A stretch of 64,000 nucleotides of DNA from Actinomyces vulturis (GTDB lineage: Bacteria; Actinomycetota; Actinomycetes; Actinomycetales; Actinomycetaceae). A model generated the notes under the pieces. That model saw only the letters and a list, made by a program, of their open reading frames with translations, was not told where the DNA came from and did no database searches. This document shows, piece after piece, positions 22,183 through 32,019 of the stretch. Location: contig NZ_LZRK01000004.1 in assembly GCF_001687305.1 (NCBI RefSeq), positions 356,312-420,311 of the forward strand, written 5' to 3'. Each line of letters starts with the position of its first letter. Position 1 is the stretch's first letter. The translations under genes and the position numbers were made by a program.

Positions 22183-24990
22183 GTGTCCCCCATGACCCTG
22201 ATTGTTCGCTCCTTAAGCGGACATGGCCCAGCACAGCCGCTGAGTTTCACTCAAGCCTTCACCGTGGGGCGAACCCCCGAATCTGGCTTCCAAGTCTCCC
22301 ACCCTCTCGTTTCCCGCCGTCACCTTGTTATTACCCCCACTGCGCAAGGGTGGAAGGTAATCTGTGAAGGCCGTAACGGCATGATGGTCAATGGCTTCCC
22401 CATGAGCGACGTGCTAGTCACTGACGGAATGCGTATCCAGTTGGGTGACGCCTCCGGTCCCGTTATCGCTCTCACCCCCGCGGCTGCTCATGCTGATGTG
22501 ACCTCCGGTACGGGGCATCAGGCACCGCCCAGTGCCGCGAGCGCACAAGGCACCATCCCCTCAGGTTCCGTTCCTGCAGACGCCCATTCACGTCATGCAG
22601 CACCCTCGCAGCCTTCGACCTATTCCGCTCCGTCTCCTGGCCAACATGCCGTTGGTACTCCGCAGAGCGGGCAGGCTCAGCAGGCTGGATACCAGCAACA
22701 GGCCCCTTACAGCGGATACCAGCAGGCACCCCAGGGCGGTTACCAACAGGCACCTCAGGGTGGCGCGCCAGCAGGCGGCCCGAGCGTTCATCCGAGCATC
22801 CCCTCCGGTCAGGCGGCAACCACTGCGATGCGTATTAACCCGCAGACCGGCGCCCCTGAAGTAGCCGGTAATTCCCCTGTGGCCATGGCGAACTCCGCTC
22901 AGGCCCCACGCATGGCCACCGTCGAAGCCTTCCGCATCACGTCGTCGGGCACAATTGGCCGTGCCCCCGATAACGCCCTGGTCATTGATGACCCGCTCAT
23001 CTCTAAGCACCATGCGCGCATCGACCTAACGCCTCAGGGCATCACTGTGACCGACCTTGGCTCCACCAACGGTATTTACCTGGGTCGTGACCGCGTTCCT
23101 CATGTCCTGGTGACTCAGCCGGTCATGATCGGTATGGGCTCCTCCTTCGTGGCAATCAGCCCCGATGGCCTGTGCCAAGTTCAAGTTGCTGCCGGTAACG
23201 GTGGCGAGTTGGTGGCCAAGGATCTGCGCTTTGAGGTCAAGGCCTCCGGTGGCGGCAACCTCCGCCTGCTTGATGACATTTCTTTCTCTCTGCCCGGCAA
23301 TGAACTCCTTGCTGTGGTGGGCCCTTCCGGTGCGGGCAAGTCCACGCTTCTCAAGGCTTTGACCGGTGAGCAAAAGGCTCAGCACGGCCAGGTGCTCTTC
23401 GACGGCCTGGATGTGTACGAGCACTATCCGGTCATGCGTAACAAGATCGGTGTGGTCCCCCAGAATGACGTGATCCACTCGGCTCTCACTGTCAGCCAGA
23501 CCATGAACTACGCCGCCGAGTTACGTTTCCCCAAGGACGTCACCAAGGCCGAGCGCGAGGCTCGTATCCGTGAGGTCTTAGAAGACCTAGACCTGACCGA
23601 TCACATCAATAAGCCGGTCAAGAAGCTTTCTGGTGGTCAGCGCAAGCGCGTCTCAACCGCTATTGAACTCCTGACCCGCCCGAGCCTGCTGTTCTTGGAT
23701 GAACCCACCTCTGGCCTAGACCCCCAACTTGACCGTGACGTGATGGATCTTCTGGCTACCCTGGCTCACGGCACTCGCCCAGGAGATAGTGGCCGTACTG
23801 TCATGGTGGTCACCCATAATGAAAACCATATTGACCGTGCTGACAAGGTGCTCATTCTCGCCGCCGGGGGCAAGCCCGTCTACTTCGGCGCCCCTACGGG
23901 TGTCCTCCCCTATTTCCGTGAACGTCTAGCTGAGTTTGCTGCCCGCGGTGAACTAGTTCTCCAAGCTCAGGGCCACGGTATTCTCCCGGACCCGCCGGCA
24001 GTTGATGGTTATGCCGACGTGTACGCGCTTATCCGTAACCACACCGAACCTCTGCGAGCACACCTAGAAGCCACCGTGCCGTCGACTCGCCGCGGTTCAT
24101 CGTCCGGCCCTAAACAACCCAGCGCTCCCACGCCAAAGACTCGCCCCCAGCAGTCTGGCGCTCGCCAGATGTCCACATTGATTCGCCGCCAGATGCGCAT
24201 TATTGCTGCTGATCGCTCCTATTTAGCGTTCATGCTGCTACTCCCCGTCATCATGGGTCTTCTCACCAAGGCGATCGAGGCGAAATACGGCTATTCGATC
24301 CCTCCGATCGTTGCGCCCACGGCAGAAAATCCATGTCCTAGGCCATCAAGTGCGTCACTGAGTTTGCTTATTATTTTGATTACAGGCTCGGCTTTTGCCG
24401 GTATGTCGGTGACAATTCGTGAATTGATCGGTGAGCGGGACGTGTTCTTACGTGAAAAAGCCGTGGGGTTGCGTACCGGTTCCTATCTCATGAGCAAAGT
24501 CATCATCCTTGCCATGATTACCGCCATCCAGAGTGCGCTCATGGTGGCTATCGCTCTACTCGTTCACGAAGGTCCCACCTCCGCAGTCTTTATGAGTAGT
24601 CCCGGCCTGGAACTATGGGTTGCCTGCTGGCTAACCGCATTCTCTTCAGGTGTGGTGGGCCTAGCAATCTCCGCTTTTGTCAACTCTTCGGAACAAGTTA
24701 TGCCGATTCTCGTAGTGACGATCATGGCTCAGTTAGTGCTATGTGGCGGCATCATCCAGATTGCCGGACGCGCAGGCTTCGAGCAGGCTGCATGGTTCAT
24801 GCCCGCCCGCTGGGGTTACGCACTGGCTGCCTCCACCGTGGATGTCACAGAGATTCTGCCCTGGCGTGATGATGCCCTCTGGCACCACAACACCACTCAG
24901 TGGCTGACCGACGCCGGTTTCCTGGGGCTGGTCACTCTCGGCGCCTTCATCATTTGCTACATGCGTCTCCGCGCCCGTGGACGTCGCTAA
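22183..24990 (+). CDS. FHA-FHA-ABC transporter fusion (Rv1747-like)
   Basis: A 935-residue membrane protein. FHA domain 1 (about 1-95: 'VGRTPESGFQVSHPLVSRRH') is followed by a Gln/Pro/Ala/Gly-rich linker with repeated 'QQAPQGGYQQAPQGG', then FHA domain 2 (about 240-325: 'IGRAPDNALVIDDPLISKHH'), an ABC ATPase (about 345-600: GPSGAGKST, LSGGQRKRVSTAIELL, LLFLDEPTSGLDP) and an ABC-2 type membrane domain with six helices (about 680-930). The mycobacterial homologue Rv1747 is phosphorylated by a Ser/Thr kinase, which its FHA domains read. Its substrate is uncertain, probably a cell-wall lipid or glycan. GTG 22183 has GGAGG 5 bases upstream. The linker resembles the phospho-acceptor linker of Rv1747. 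Confidence 0.9.
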   Translation: MSPMTLIVRSLSGHGPAQPLSFTQAFTVGRTPESGFQVSHPLVSRRHLVITPTAQGWKVICEGRNGMMVNGFPMSDVLVTDGMRIQLGDASGPVIALTPAAAHADVTSGTGHQAPPSAASAQGTIPSGSVPADAHSRHAAPSQPSTYSAPSPGQHAVGTPQSGQAQQAGYQQQAPYSGYQQAPQGGYQQAPQGGAPAGGPSVHPSIPSGQAATTAMRINPQTGAPEVAGNSPVAMANSAQAPRMATVEAFRITSSGTIGRAPDNALVIDDPLISKHHARIDLTPQGITVTDLGSTNGIYLGRDRVPHVLVTQPVMIGMGSSFVAISPDGLCQVQVAAGNGGELVAKDLRFEVKASGGGNLRLLDDISFSLPGNELLAVVGPSGAGKSTLLKALTGEQKAQHGQVLFDGLDVYEHYPVMRNKIGVVPQNDVIHSALTVSQTMNYAAELRFPKDVTKAEREARIREVLEDLDLTDHINKPVKKLSGGQRKRVSTAIELLTRPSLLFLDEPTSGLDPQLDRDVMDLLATLAHGTRPGDSGRTVMVVTHNENHIDRADKVLILAAGGKPVYFGAPTGVLPYFRERLAEFAARGELVLQAQGHGILPDPPAVDGYADVYALIRNHTEPLRAHLEATVPSTRRGSSSGPKQPSAPTPKTRPQQSGARQMSTLIRRQMRIIAADRSYLAFMLLLPVIMGLLTKAIEAKYGYSIPPIVAPTAENPCPRPSSASLSLLIILITGSAFAGMSVTIRELIGERDVFLREKAVGLRTGSYLMSKVIILAMITAIQSALMVAIALLVHEGPTSAVFMSSPGLELWVACWLTAFSSGVVGLAISAFVNSSEQVMPILVVTIMAQLVLCGGIIQIAGRAGFEQAAWFMPARWGYALAASTVDVTEILPWRDDALWHHNTTQWLTDAGFLGLVTLGAFIICYMRLRARGRR

Positions 24991-25008
24991 ATCACTACAT
25001 AGGTAAGT

Positions 25009-25044
25009 ATTGGGGCCAACATCGTCATGATGTTGGCCCCCAAT
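25009..25044 (+). terminator. hairpin after the FHA/ABC gene
   Basis: ATTGGGGCCAACATC-gtcat-GATGTTGGCCCCCAAT, a 15-bp stem with one bulge, about 20 bases after the stop. There is no clear U-run. Confidence 0.5.
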
Positions 25045-25129
25045 GTCTTGGTAAAGCGCCTTTTTTTCGCGCCGTCATGCCCAGTTGTATGAATAGCCCA
25101 CTCTTTCCTTCTAGGATCGACATTCCTTA

Positions 25130-25260
25130 GTTTTTCTCCCTTCCCATTCCTTCTCTTCTCCCCCATCTCCCTCTTCTTTCTCCTATCTTCCCCTTCCTTT
25201 TACTCTCCACGTCCCGACTTATCCGCAGTCTTGTGACCGCATCTCTCCCTCCCCCCCCCC
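25130..25260. repeat. polypyrimidine tract ending in a C10 run
   Basis: From about 25130 to 25205 the plus strand is almost purely C and T with a few As. After a normal stretch it ends in ten C at 25251-25260, about 90 bases before orn. Homopurine/homopyrimidine tracts can form triplex or slipped structures, and the C run could vary in length. No gene is visible in 25045-25351. Confidence 0.6.
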
Positions 25261-25351
25261 GTACCGATGAGACTCAGCACCACTAAGCAAGCCACAGAGC
25301 CTTTCAGTGGGAGGCTGAAGCGGAGCGCGATAGTCTTAGCAGGTGAGCCGA

Positions 25352-26083
25352 ATGACAACTGCCGATCCCCTGGTGTGGATCGATTGCGAAATGACTGGTC
25401 TTGATCTCCATGCTGATGCGCTGATCGAGGTGGCTGTAATCGTGACCGATTACGACCTGCAGCCTCTAGATAAGGGCATCGACATTCTCATTACTCCTCC
25501 GCCTGCCGCATTAGAGCAGATGAACGATTTTGTGCGCACTATGCACACCAACTCCGGTCTCCTAGACGAACTCAAAGACGGCGTGAGCATAGAAGAAGCT
25601 ACCGCTCAGGTCATGGAGTATGTGCGCCGTTTCGTGCCCGAACAAGGCAAAGCTCAATTGGCCGGTAACTCCATCGGCACTGACAAATCTTTCCTGGCTC
25701 GTGACATGCCTGAACTCATCGACTACCTGCACTACCGTGTCGTGGACGTGTCTACGATTAAGGAATTGGCTAAGCGCTGGTTCCCCCGCACTTTCTTCCA
25801 AGCTCCCGCCAAACACGGTGGTCACCGTGCACTGGCTGACATCGAAGAGTCCATTGACGAACTACGCTACTACCGCGCTGTGCTCTTCCCTCATGGAATC
25901 GGGCCATCCACTGAGGACTGCCAAAAGATTGCCTCCATCGTGTCTGCTCACCCCACGGCCTCTATGCCTACGGTTGCTGAGACAGGAATTCTTCGTGAGG
26001 AGCACATTCCTGGTGCAAGTAATGAGGAACTCGCCGAAGGTCCCAGTGACGCACTCATTGCTATTATGCCCGAGTTGGCCTGA
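25352..26083 (+). CDS. orn: oligoribonuclease
   Basis: A 243-residue DEDDh 3'-5' exonuclease that finishes RNA decay by cutting 2-5 nt RNAs and linear cyclic-di-nucleotide products. Motifs: Exo I 'VWIDCEMTGLD', Exo II 'LAGNSIGTDKSFLARDMPEL', and Exo III 'HRALADIEESIDELRYY' with the catalytic His and Asp. AGGTGAG lies 9 bases before ATG 25352; the GTG at 25343 is part of that ribosome site. It carries a C-terminal extension of about 55 residues beyond the usual 180-190. tRNA-His follows, a common actinobacterial neighbour. Confidence 0.95.
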   Translation: MTTADPLVWIDCEMTGLDLHADALIEVAVIVTDYDLQPLDKGIDILITPPPAALEQMNDFVRTMHTNSGLLDELKDGVSIEEATAQVMEYVRRFVPEQGKAQLAGNSIGTDKSFLARDMPELIDYLHYRVVDVSTIKELAKRWFPRTFFQAPAKHGGHRALADIEESIDELRYYRAVLFPHGIGPSTEDCQKIASIVSAHPTASMPTVAETGILREEHIPGASNEELAEGPSDALIAIMPELA

Positions 26084-26251
26084 GCCATTCTGAGAGGTAT
26101 GTCCTGACCCATCGAATCCGATGTTGTGGTGTTCTTCAATGAAAAGTCCACCACCTGTACGAAAGTGACAGAGGACACTACTGTTCGATTGGTATTTGGG
26201 ACCCTAAACCCGATAAAGTACGGATTCGTTGCGAGTTTTCCTCGCCACGAT

Positions 26252-26328
26252 GGTGGCTATAGCTCAGTTGGCAGAGCGCCTGGTTGTGGTCCAGGAGGTC
26301 GCGGGTTCAAGCCCCGTTAGCCACCCCA
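26252..26328 (+). tRNA. tRNA-His (anticodon GTG)
   Basis: Acceptor GTGGCTA / TAGCCAC with an extra G at -1 opposite C73 (the tRNA-His identity pair), D-arm, anticodon loop TTGTGGT, T-arm GCGGGTTCAAGCCCCGT, and genome-encoded CCA at 26326-26328. Confidence 0.95.
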
Positions 26329-26331
26329 GGA

Positions 26332-26369
26332 AAAATCCCCGGCACATGAATTCATGTGTCGGGGATTTT
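26332..26369. terminator. bidirectional terminator
   Basis: AAAATCCCCGgCACATGAA / TTCATGTGtCGGGGATTTT is almost perfectly palindromic, with A-run before and T-run after. It ends tRNA-His on the plus strand and the MFS gene on the minus strand. Confidence 0.85.
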
Positions 26370-26420
26370 CGTTACCGATCAGCGACTAAGCCCAACTCAC
26401 TCCTAATCAGTGAACAAAAG

Positions 26421-27761
26421 TTACTTACTCTGTGGGAGACGTCGGCGCAACGCGCGCTGACCACCTATCACCATCGAAATCGTGATGATCACGAAACCAC
26501 AAATCACCGGAGGCCAAAATGGTCGGGCTACTGCGGCATGAGAAATAACAGCCACATTATTCATCGATTCAAGTTCAGGTGACAGCACACCAGAGATCGC
26601 CGCTCCCCCAGATACCCCCAAAACCAGACATGTGGCTAACAAAGTCATCACTGTAGTCATGAGAGCAGGTGGGGAAACGTGCTCAGCCCCCTGATAAGAG
26701 GTAACAAGGACGGTTCCCACACCAAGGCCCAACAGTAGCGCCACAGGCACCTGAGCCAACGTAGGAGGAGTCATCACCATGAGACCGGAGGCCACAAGAA
26801 CGAGAGCCCCTCCCAGGGCTATTTTGGTGGCATTACTGCGGTGCCAGCGTGAGCAAATGATGCCAGCAACGCCACTACCGATACCGACACAGCCGTACAC
26901 AGGTCCGGTCATGGCCTCCGCGTGACGTACAGAGTTCAGCGCAGTCAAAGCGGTCTGGGTAGAGCCGAAGACGCATCCCACGGCCACCACGGCCAGAGCA
27001 AGGGGCATAAGGAAACGGACAGGGATTTTCTCGACCACCGTGGAAGGTAAGGCAAGATCTGCTTCAATCTCCACGGCGTCAATATCAGAACGCTGAGCAG
27101 CCTGATTCTCAATACGACGCAGATACAAAGCAAATGCACCTTCGCCAAGCAAAGCCAGGACGATAAAGGTGCCCATCGCTACGGTTCCACCGAGCAGGGA
27201 GACAAGCAGGCCCGCACCTACAGGGCCGATCACGAAGCCCAGTTCATCAGCGGCAGTCTCGTATCCCAGTGCGCCCTTAAGCAATTCGGCTCCCTTGCGC
27301 GGATCGCTGTGAGCACGGCCAAGAGCGGACCAACGTGAGCGAGCAATGGAGCCTACTTGAGGATTGGCAGCACCGATCACACCAGCACTGGCCAGGAGAA
27401 CGGCGGGGTCTGCTCCCATAATGATGCCGATGGTGAAGGCCATCATGGCAGTAATTTGAATAATCATGGCGCTAGCAACCACGCGCCAAGGGCCTAGCGC
27501 GTCCACACTTCGGCCAATGATGGGAGCACCAACAGCACTACCGATACCGACGGCAGCCACGGTGGCACCAGCAAGTCCCATGCCGCGCCCTGCGGCGTTG
27601 ACCACCATGAGTAAGCCAAGTTGGACCATCGATGCAGGTAAACGACCAGCAAAAGCGGTGATGAGGAACGCATCGGAGCCTTCAGTGCGCAACATTGTCA
27701 TCAACGATGGGCGCTCCGGTGTGGAACTCTGCGAACGAGCAGAAGTCAGGGCCGTAGCCAT
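26421..27761 (-). CDS. MFS transporter
   Basis: A 446-residue membrane protein with about 12 hydrophobic helices, e.g. 'GAPIIGRSVDALGPWRVVAS' (the MFS loop 2-3 motif with GRxxDxxG-like pattern), 'ELGFVIGPVGAGLLVSLLGG' and 'VALLLGLGVGTVLVTSYQGA'. The soluble loop near 210-235 is acidic. The substrate cannot be told; drug or metabolite efflux is the usual guess. The gene stands alone on the minus strand between a bidirectional terminator and an intergenic region upstream of 27761. ATG 27761 begins MATALTSARSQS, with a 30-residue cytoplasmic N-terminus. Confidence 0.85.
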   Translation of the reverse strand: MATALTSARSQSSTPERPSLMTMLRTEGSDAFLITAFAGRLPASMVQLGLLMVVNAAGRGMGLAGATVAAVGIGSAVGAPIIGRSVDALGPWRVVASAMIIQITAMMAFTIGIIMGADPAVLLASAGVIGAANPQVGSIARSRWSALGRAHSDPRKGAELLKGALGYETAADELGFVIGPVGAGLLVSLLGGTVAMGTFIVLALLGEGAFALYLRRIENQAAQRSDIDAVEIEADLALPSTVVEKIPVRFLMPLALAVVAVGCVFGSTQTALTALNSVRHAEAMTGPVYGCVGIGSGVAGIICSRWHRSNATKIALGGALVLVASGLMVMTPPTLAQVPVALLLGLGVGTVLVTSYQGAEHVSPPALMTTVMTLLATCLVLGVSGGAAISGVLSPELESMNNVAVISHAAVARPFWPPVICGFVIITISMVIGGQRALRRRLPQSK

Positions 27762-28031
27762 GAGTAAGCCTTTCAGGGATAACCAATATGGGCTGCTAGC
27801 CCAACCTCACAAGCAGCCACGTATCCCGTTAGCACCAGAAATACTAGCACCCGCCAGACACGGCAGCCTGACGGGTACTCAGTAGGAGGTGGTGTTTCAA
27901 GCCACCATCGTGTGATGCGCTCACTGCGTTGATGTAGTCATCCGTGCGGAACTATTCATTGATACCAATCACCAAAGTGCTGAAGATACGAAAGTCCTGC
28001 CCAAACAAGTCAACGACATACGAAAAAAGGA

Positions 28032-28799
28032 CTAGTCATTGTTGCGAACCACCACAGTATTGGAGAACTGTGCGCGCGGGCGAACAATCATCGACTCAAT
28101 GTTCACATGGGCAGGCAGTTCCAGAGCCCAGACAATGCACTGAGCAATGTCTTGGGCAGTCAGAGGTTTGTCTACACCAGCGTAAACCTGAGCTGCTCGG
28201 TCAGCGTCACCGTGGAAGCGATTAAGAGAGAACTCTTCGGTATGGACCATACCCGGCGCGATCTCAGTGACGCGGAGTTTGGACCCCACTACCTCACGGC
28301 GCAACGTTTGAGCAAGGACACGCTCGCCATGCTTGGCAGCCACGTATCCCGCACCACCCGGATAAGGATCTGAAGCGGCAGTAGAAGTGACGAAGAGGAT
28401 GTCACCGCCCCGTTCTTTCATCATGGAGATAAACCCCTGGGACAAACGCAAAGGTGCAAGCACGTTGCGTTCGTACATGGTCTGCCATTCGTCGAGTTTG
28501 CCTTCTTCAACACTGTCCGCCCCTAGGGCGCCACCGGCATTATTCACCAGCGCGTCGATGGGGCCATTAGCGTTTGCCTCAGTAATGAGACGCTGCACAT
28601 CATCTAGGTTCTGCAGGTCTGCCGTGATTGTGGTGCATCCTGTTTTCTTGGCTAGTTCTTCAAGACGCTCAGCACGGCGGGCGGTGGCAATCACCTCCCA
28701 ACCGTGGCTGGCCAGAAGTTCAACAGTAGCCCAACCAATCCCGGTGGATGCTCCGGTAACCAGCACTCGTTTGGCAGTGGAAGAAGATAAAGAACTCAT
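28032..28799 (-). CDS. short-chain dehydrogenase/reductase (YdfG-like)
   Basis: A 255-residue classical SDR: TGASTGIG nucleotide-binding motif (about 16-23), 'LVNNAGGALGADS' (NNAG), catalytic Ser in 'FVTSTAASDPYPGG' and 'YVAAKHG' (YxxxK). The C-terminal 'VTEIAPGMVHTEEFSLNRFH' and 'LTAQDIAQCIVWALELPAHV' fit the YdfG/serine-3-dehydrogenase-like branch, which uses NADP and small hydroxy acids. The actual substrate is unknown. It is a single-gene unit; the 230 bases after it to the next gene hold no visible feature. Confidence 0.9.
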   Translation of the reverse strand: MSSLSSSTAKRVLVTGASTGIGWATVELLASHGWEVIATARRAERLEELAKKTGCTTITADLQNLDDVQRLITEANANGPIDALVNNAGGALGADSVEEGKLDEWQTMYERNVLAPLRLSQGFISMMKERGGDILFVTSTAASDPYPGGAGYVAAKHGERVLAQTLRREVVGSKLRVTEIAPGMVHTEEFSLNRFHGDADRAAQVYAGVDKPLTAQDIAQCIVWALELPAHVNIESMIVRPRAQFSNTVVVRNND

Positions 28800-29029
28800 G
28801 TGTCCAGTGTAAGAACTTCGACGCCGCTAGAGCAGTTATTCCTTCATCTCATCTCAGTTTTCTTTCCAACCCGTCCCTCAATAAGCCACTACTCGCGCCA
28901 TCATCATGCCTTAGCACCACTTCCTGTCCATCGAGACAGTATGTTTTAAGGCGCATCTTTAAGGCGCATCCTGGAAGCTACTCACCTCGCCATAGCGACT
29001 TCATTGACGTTTCGTGGAACGATTGGTTT

Positions 29030-30529
29030 ATGAATGCAACGCCTGCTTGGTCCCGTCACGCGATCTGTTGGCACCTCTACCCCTTGGGCGCATTGGGATG
29101 CCCTCAACTGGCACCTGAGGGAAATCCCCAGGACCCATCCTCACCGGCCGGTCAAGAGCGTGCTCAGCACCGCTTTCGCCACTTAGAGGGGTGGCTGGAT
29201 TATGTGCTGGAATTGGGATGCAATGTCATCATTTTGGGCCCGATTTTCCGCTCCATGTCCCACGGCTATGACACGGTTGATTACTTCGATATTGATCCGC
29301 GATTAGGCGATGAGAGCGACGTACTCTCTTTCATCGAGCAGGCTCATCGACGCGGTATCAAAGTGATTGCTGACGGCGTGTTTAACCACGTCGGCAAAGA
29401 CTTTCCTCTCTTCGCTGAGCTACCGGTGACGGGCCCGCACAGTACGGCGGCAAACATGTTCCACCTGACTTGGCCAGGCGGAGTCGACAACTGGACTGAA
29501 GGCCTAGCCCCTGATTATCAGCGTTTTGAGGGCCAAGACTGGCTCCCTGAGTTGAATCATGACAGTGAGGATGTCAGTGCACTTGTTCTCGAAGTCATGA
29601 CGTATTGGTGTGAACGCGGCATCGATGGATGGCGATTAGATGCTGCCTACGCTGTCAATCCACATTTCTGGTCCACCGTACTGCCCCAGGTACGCCAACG
29701 ATTCCCCGAGGTATTCATCTTCGGCGAAGTCATCCACGGCGATTACCCAGCCATTGTTCATGAGTCAGGCATGGACTCTGTGACCGAATATGAACTGTGG
29801 AAGTCAATCTGGTCAAGTTTGGCCTCAGGAAATTTCTTCGAACTTGAATGGACCCTGCGCCGCCACGAAGAGTTCTGCCACGCATTCGTTCCCCTCACCT
29901 TCGTGGGTAACCATGACACCACGCGGATCGCTTCTCAATGTATTGACACAGCCTTGTTGCCTTTGGCTATAACCTGCCTGTTAACACTACCTGGCTTGCC
30001 ATGTGTCTATTACGGCGACGAGCAAGGCTATCGCGGTGTGAAAGAAGATCGCATAGGGGGCGATAATGATATTCGCCCAGTTCTCCCTGACTCTCCTGCT
30101 GATTTCTCACCCCTTGGTCAGCCCATACTGCGTCAGCATCAAGAATTAATTGCTCTTCGACGCCGTACGCCCTGGCTGTATGACGCAGTGGTTCACACCG
30201 AGCATGTCACCAATGAGCAAGTGGTCTACACCCTCTCGCCGCGTACAAATGGTGATCAGATGGCTGACGATGCTCGTCAGGCCGCTGAACGTGGGCAGGT
30301 AGTCACCGTTGTGCTTAATTCTCAGGGCGCTAAACATGGTGGCCCTAGTCTTCCTCCGGAGCAGGAACTTCAGCCGGCCTCTAGTCCTTCTCCGATTGCC
30401 CTTGATGTTCCCGGCCAATTCATGCTTGCCTCGTCACCGGGTGTGCAACATCAGCCCCACAGCGATGGAAACGGTTCACGTCTTGTTATGCCATCGTGTT
30501 CCTGGGCGATTCTGGCCTCGGTGAGGTAG
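29030..30529 (+). CDS. alpha-amylase family (GH13) glycoside hydrolase
   Basis: A 499-residue cytoplasmic (no signal peptide) GH13 enzyme acting on alpha-glucan or related oligosaccharides. Conserved regions: 'VIADGVFNHVG' (region I), 'DGWRLDAAYAVN' with nucleophile Asp204, 'FIFGEVIH' with acid/base Glu233, and 'FVGNHDTTR' with Asp296. The C-terminal domain after about 400 is short and Pro/Ser-rich. The exact specificity (cyclomaltodextrinase, neopullulanase, alpha-glucosidase) is not readable. It stands alone, ending before a strong bidirectional hairpin. Confidence 0.88.
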   Translation: MNATPAWSRHAICWHLYPLGALGCPQLAPEGNPQDPSSPAGQERAQHRFRHLEGWLDYVLELGCNVIILGPIFRSMSHGYDTVDYFDIDPRLGDESDVLSFIEQAHRRGIKVIADGVFNHVGKDFPLFAELPVTGPHSTAANMFHLTWPGGVDNWTEGLAPDYQRFEGQDWLPELNHDSEDVSALVLEVMTYWCERGIDGWRLDAAYAVNPHFWSTVLPQVRQRFPEVFIFGEVIHGDYPAIVHESGMDSVTEYELWKSIWSSLASGNFFELEWTLRRHEEFCHAFVPLTFVGNHDTTRIASQCIDTALLPLAITCLLTLPGLPCVYYGDEQGYRGVKEDRIGGDNDIRPVLPDSPADFSPLGQPILRQHQELIALRRRTPWLYDAVVHTEHVTNEQVVYTLSPRTNGDQMADDARQAAERGQVVTVVLNSQGAKHGGPSLPPEQELQPASSPSPIALDVPGQFMLASSPGVQHQPHSDGNGSRLVMPSCSWAILASVR

Positions 30530-30654
30530 GTAGTGTTTTAAGGACGCTGCGCTTATTCGAGGTATACCCCGGTTCAGCATGGTGTTCTCGCGGGCTATCC
30601 CCCTGGGTTCACCACTGTGCTCTCTCGACGTTCACCGTGGTTCTCAGAACAAAA

Positions 30655-30693
30655 GGTGGGGGTGACCAACATGAACTGCTAGTCACCCCCACC
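30655..30693. terminator. bidirectional terminator
   Basis: GGTGGGGGTGAC (30655-30666) pairs perfectly with GTCACCCCCACC (30682-30693), between the convergent GH13 and cyclodeaminase-family genes. Confidence 0.7.
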
Positions 30694-30737
30694 TCATATA
30701 ATTGCCAGGAGGTAGGCACGTGTGCTGTCTTACTTTC

Positions 30738-31829
30738 TTATGCCGGCATGGGGAAGTCTGCACGCATCATTGACGCTAATTCACTGGCCGTGGGAACACC
30801 CAGGCGAGCATCCTCAGTTGGACCAGCAAGCATGCCGAAGAGATCCTTGGGATCTGCCGGTGCGGCCACAAGGTCAATCTCTTCGTATAAGTCGGTACCT
30901 TCGGTGGCTTGGTCAAGGTAATTGAGAGCAGTGAAGTCCTCAATAGCGAAGCCCACGGAGTCAAAAATGGTGATCTGGTCAGGGCTAGTGCGTCCTACAG
31001 CTGTGCCAGTAATCACTTCCCACAGTTCAGTAACGGGGAAGTCTTCGGGCTTAGCCTGAATTTCACCTTCGATACGGGTCTGTGCGGTGTGCTCAACGAA
31101 CACGGGGCCCATGTCGAGGATCGTCGGGTCAAATTCGGTCTTACCAGGGCAGTCGCCGCCGATACCATTGATATGAACACCTGGGGTGATGTCAGCGGAG
31201 TGAATGACCTGGGCGTTACGTTTATCTGCGGTGCATGTTGTGATGATGTCTGCTCCACTCACTGCTTCACTTGCGCTAGAGCAAACGCTGATATTCATCC
31301 CCATGCTGGCCATGTTGCGCTGCATTTTGGCACAAGCAGCAGCATCAACATCAAAAACCTGAATGGACTCGATAGGACGAACAGCCATAGCGGCTAAGGC
31401 TTGAAATTCTGCCTGGGAGCCTGCGCCGATCATGCCAAGAACGCGACTGTCTGGACGAGCTAGATGCTTGATAGCAAGGCCGGAAGCTGCTGCAGTGCGC
31501 AAAGCGGTGAGGACGGTCATCTCAGCGAGCATACGGGGGTAGCCATTGTGGACATCGGCAAGTACACCGAAAGCGCTGACCGTCTGGTATCCGCGTGCAG
31601 GGTTCGAGGGATGGCCGTTGACATACTTGAATGCGTAGCGCTCACCGTCGCTGGTGGGCATGAGTTCGATAACGCCGTCGCGTGAGTGAGAAGCAATGCG
31701 GGGGCGACGTTCGAATTGAGTCCAGCGCATGAAGTCACCCTCCATAGCCTGGATCATTCCGGCGATCACATCATCAGGGCCGCTCGTGGCGATCCAACGG
31801 AGCATGGAATCGACACCGACAAATTTCAT
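30738..31829 (-). CDS. ornithine cyclodeaminase / mu-crystallin family protein
   Basis: A 363-residue NAD-binding protein. Family motifs: 'IELMPTSDGERYAFKYVNGH' (substrate loop with the Lys of KxVN), 'ARPDSRVLGMIGAGSQAEFQ' (Rossmann GxGSQ), 'ADIITTCTADK' and 'HINGIGGDCPGKTEFD'. Members deaminate ornithine to proline or reduce cyclic imines; the GGDCPGK stretch is typical of the true ornithine cyclodeaminase branch. It is divergent from an Lrp/AsnC regulator, and proC lies 2 kb away, so proline or arginine turnover is a reasonable setting. Alternative substrates (lysine, alanine, imino acids) are possible. Confidence 0.85.
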   Translation of the reverse strand: MKFVGVDSMLRWIATSGPDDVIAGMIQAMEGDFMRWTQFERRPRIASHSRDGVIELMPTSDGERYAFKYVNGHPSNPARGYQTVSAFGVLADVHNGYPRMLAEMTVLTALRTAAASGLAIKHLARPDSRVLGMIGAGSQAEFQALAAMAVRPIESIQVFDVDAAACAKMQRNMASMGMNISVCSSASEAVSGADIITTCTADKRNAQVIHSADITPGVHINGIGGDCPGKTEFDPTILDMGPVFVEHTAQTRIEGEIQAKPEDFPVTELWEVITGTAVGRTSPDQITIFDSVGFAIEDFTALNYLDQATEGTDLYEEIDLVAAPADPKDLFGMLAGPTEDARLGVPTASELASMMRADFPMPA

Positions 31830-32019
31830 CGCAGTTTCTTTCCTCTATGTAAGCCCACTTCACCTCCGACTATCGCGCAGAAGGCTGGGGATGGATGTGA
31901 TCGACCAATATTGGCCTTTAAGGCAAGATAGGCGATTTACCTGCACGAATTCAATTAGCAAACGGTACGATTTTGGTATCAAACTATACTAAATGCCTGG
32001 TACAAACTAGCATTTTGCT

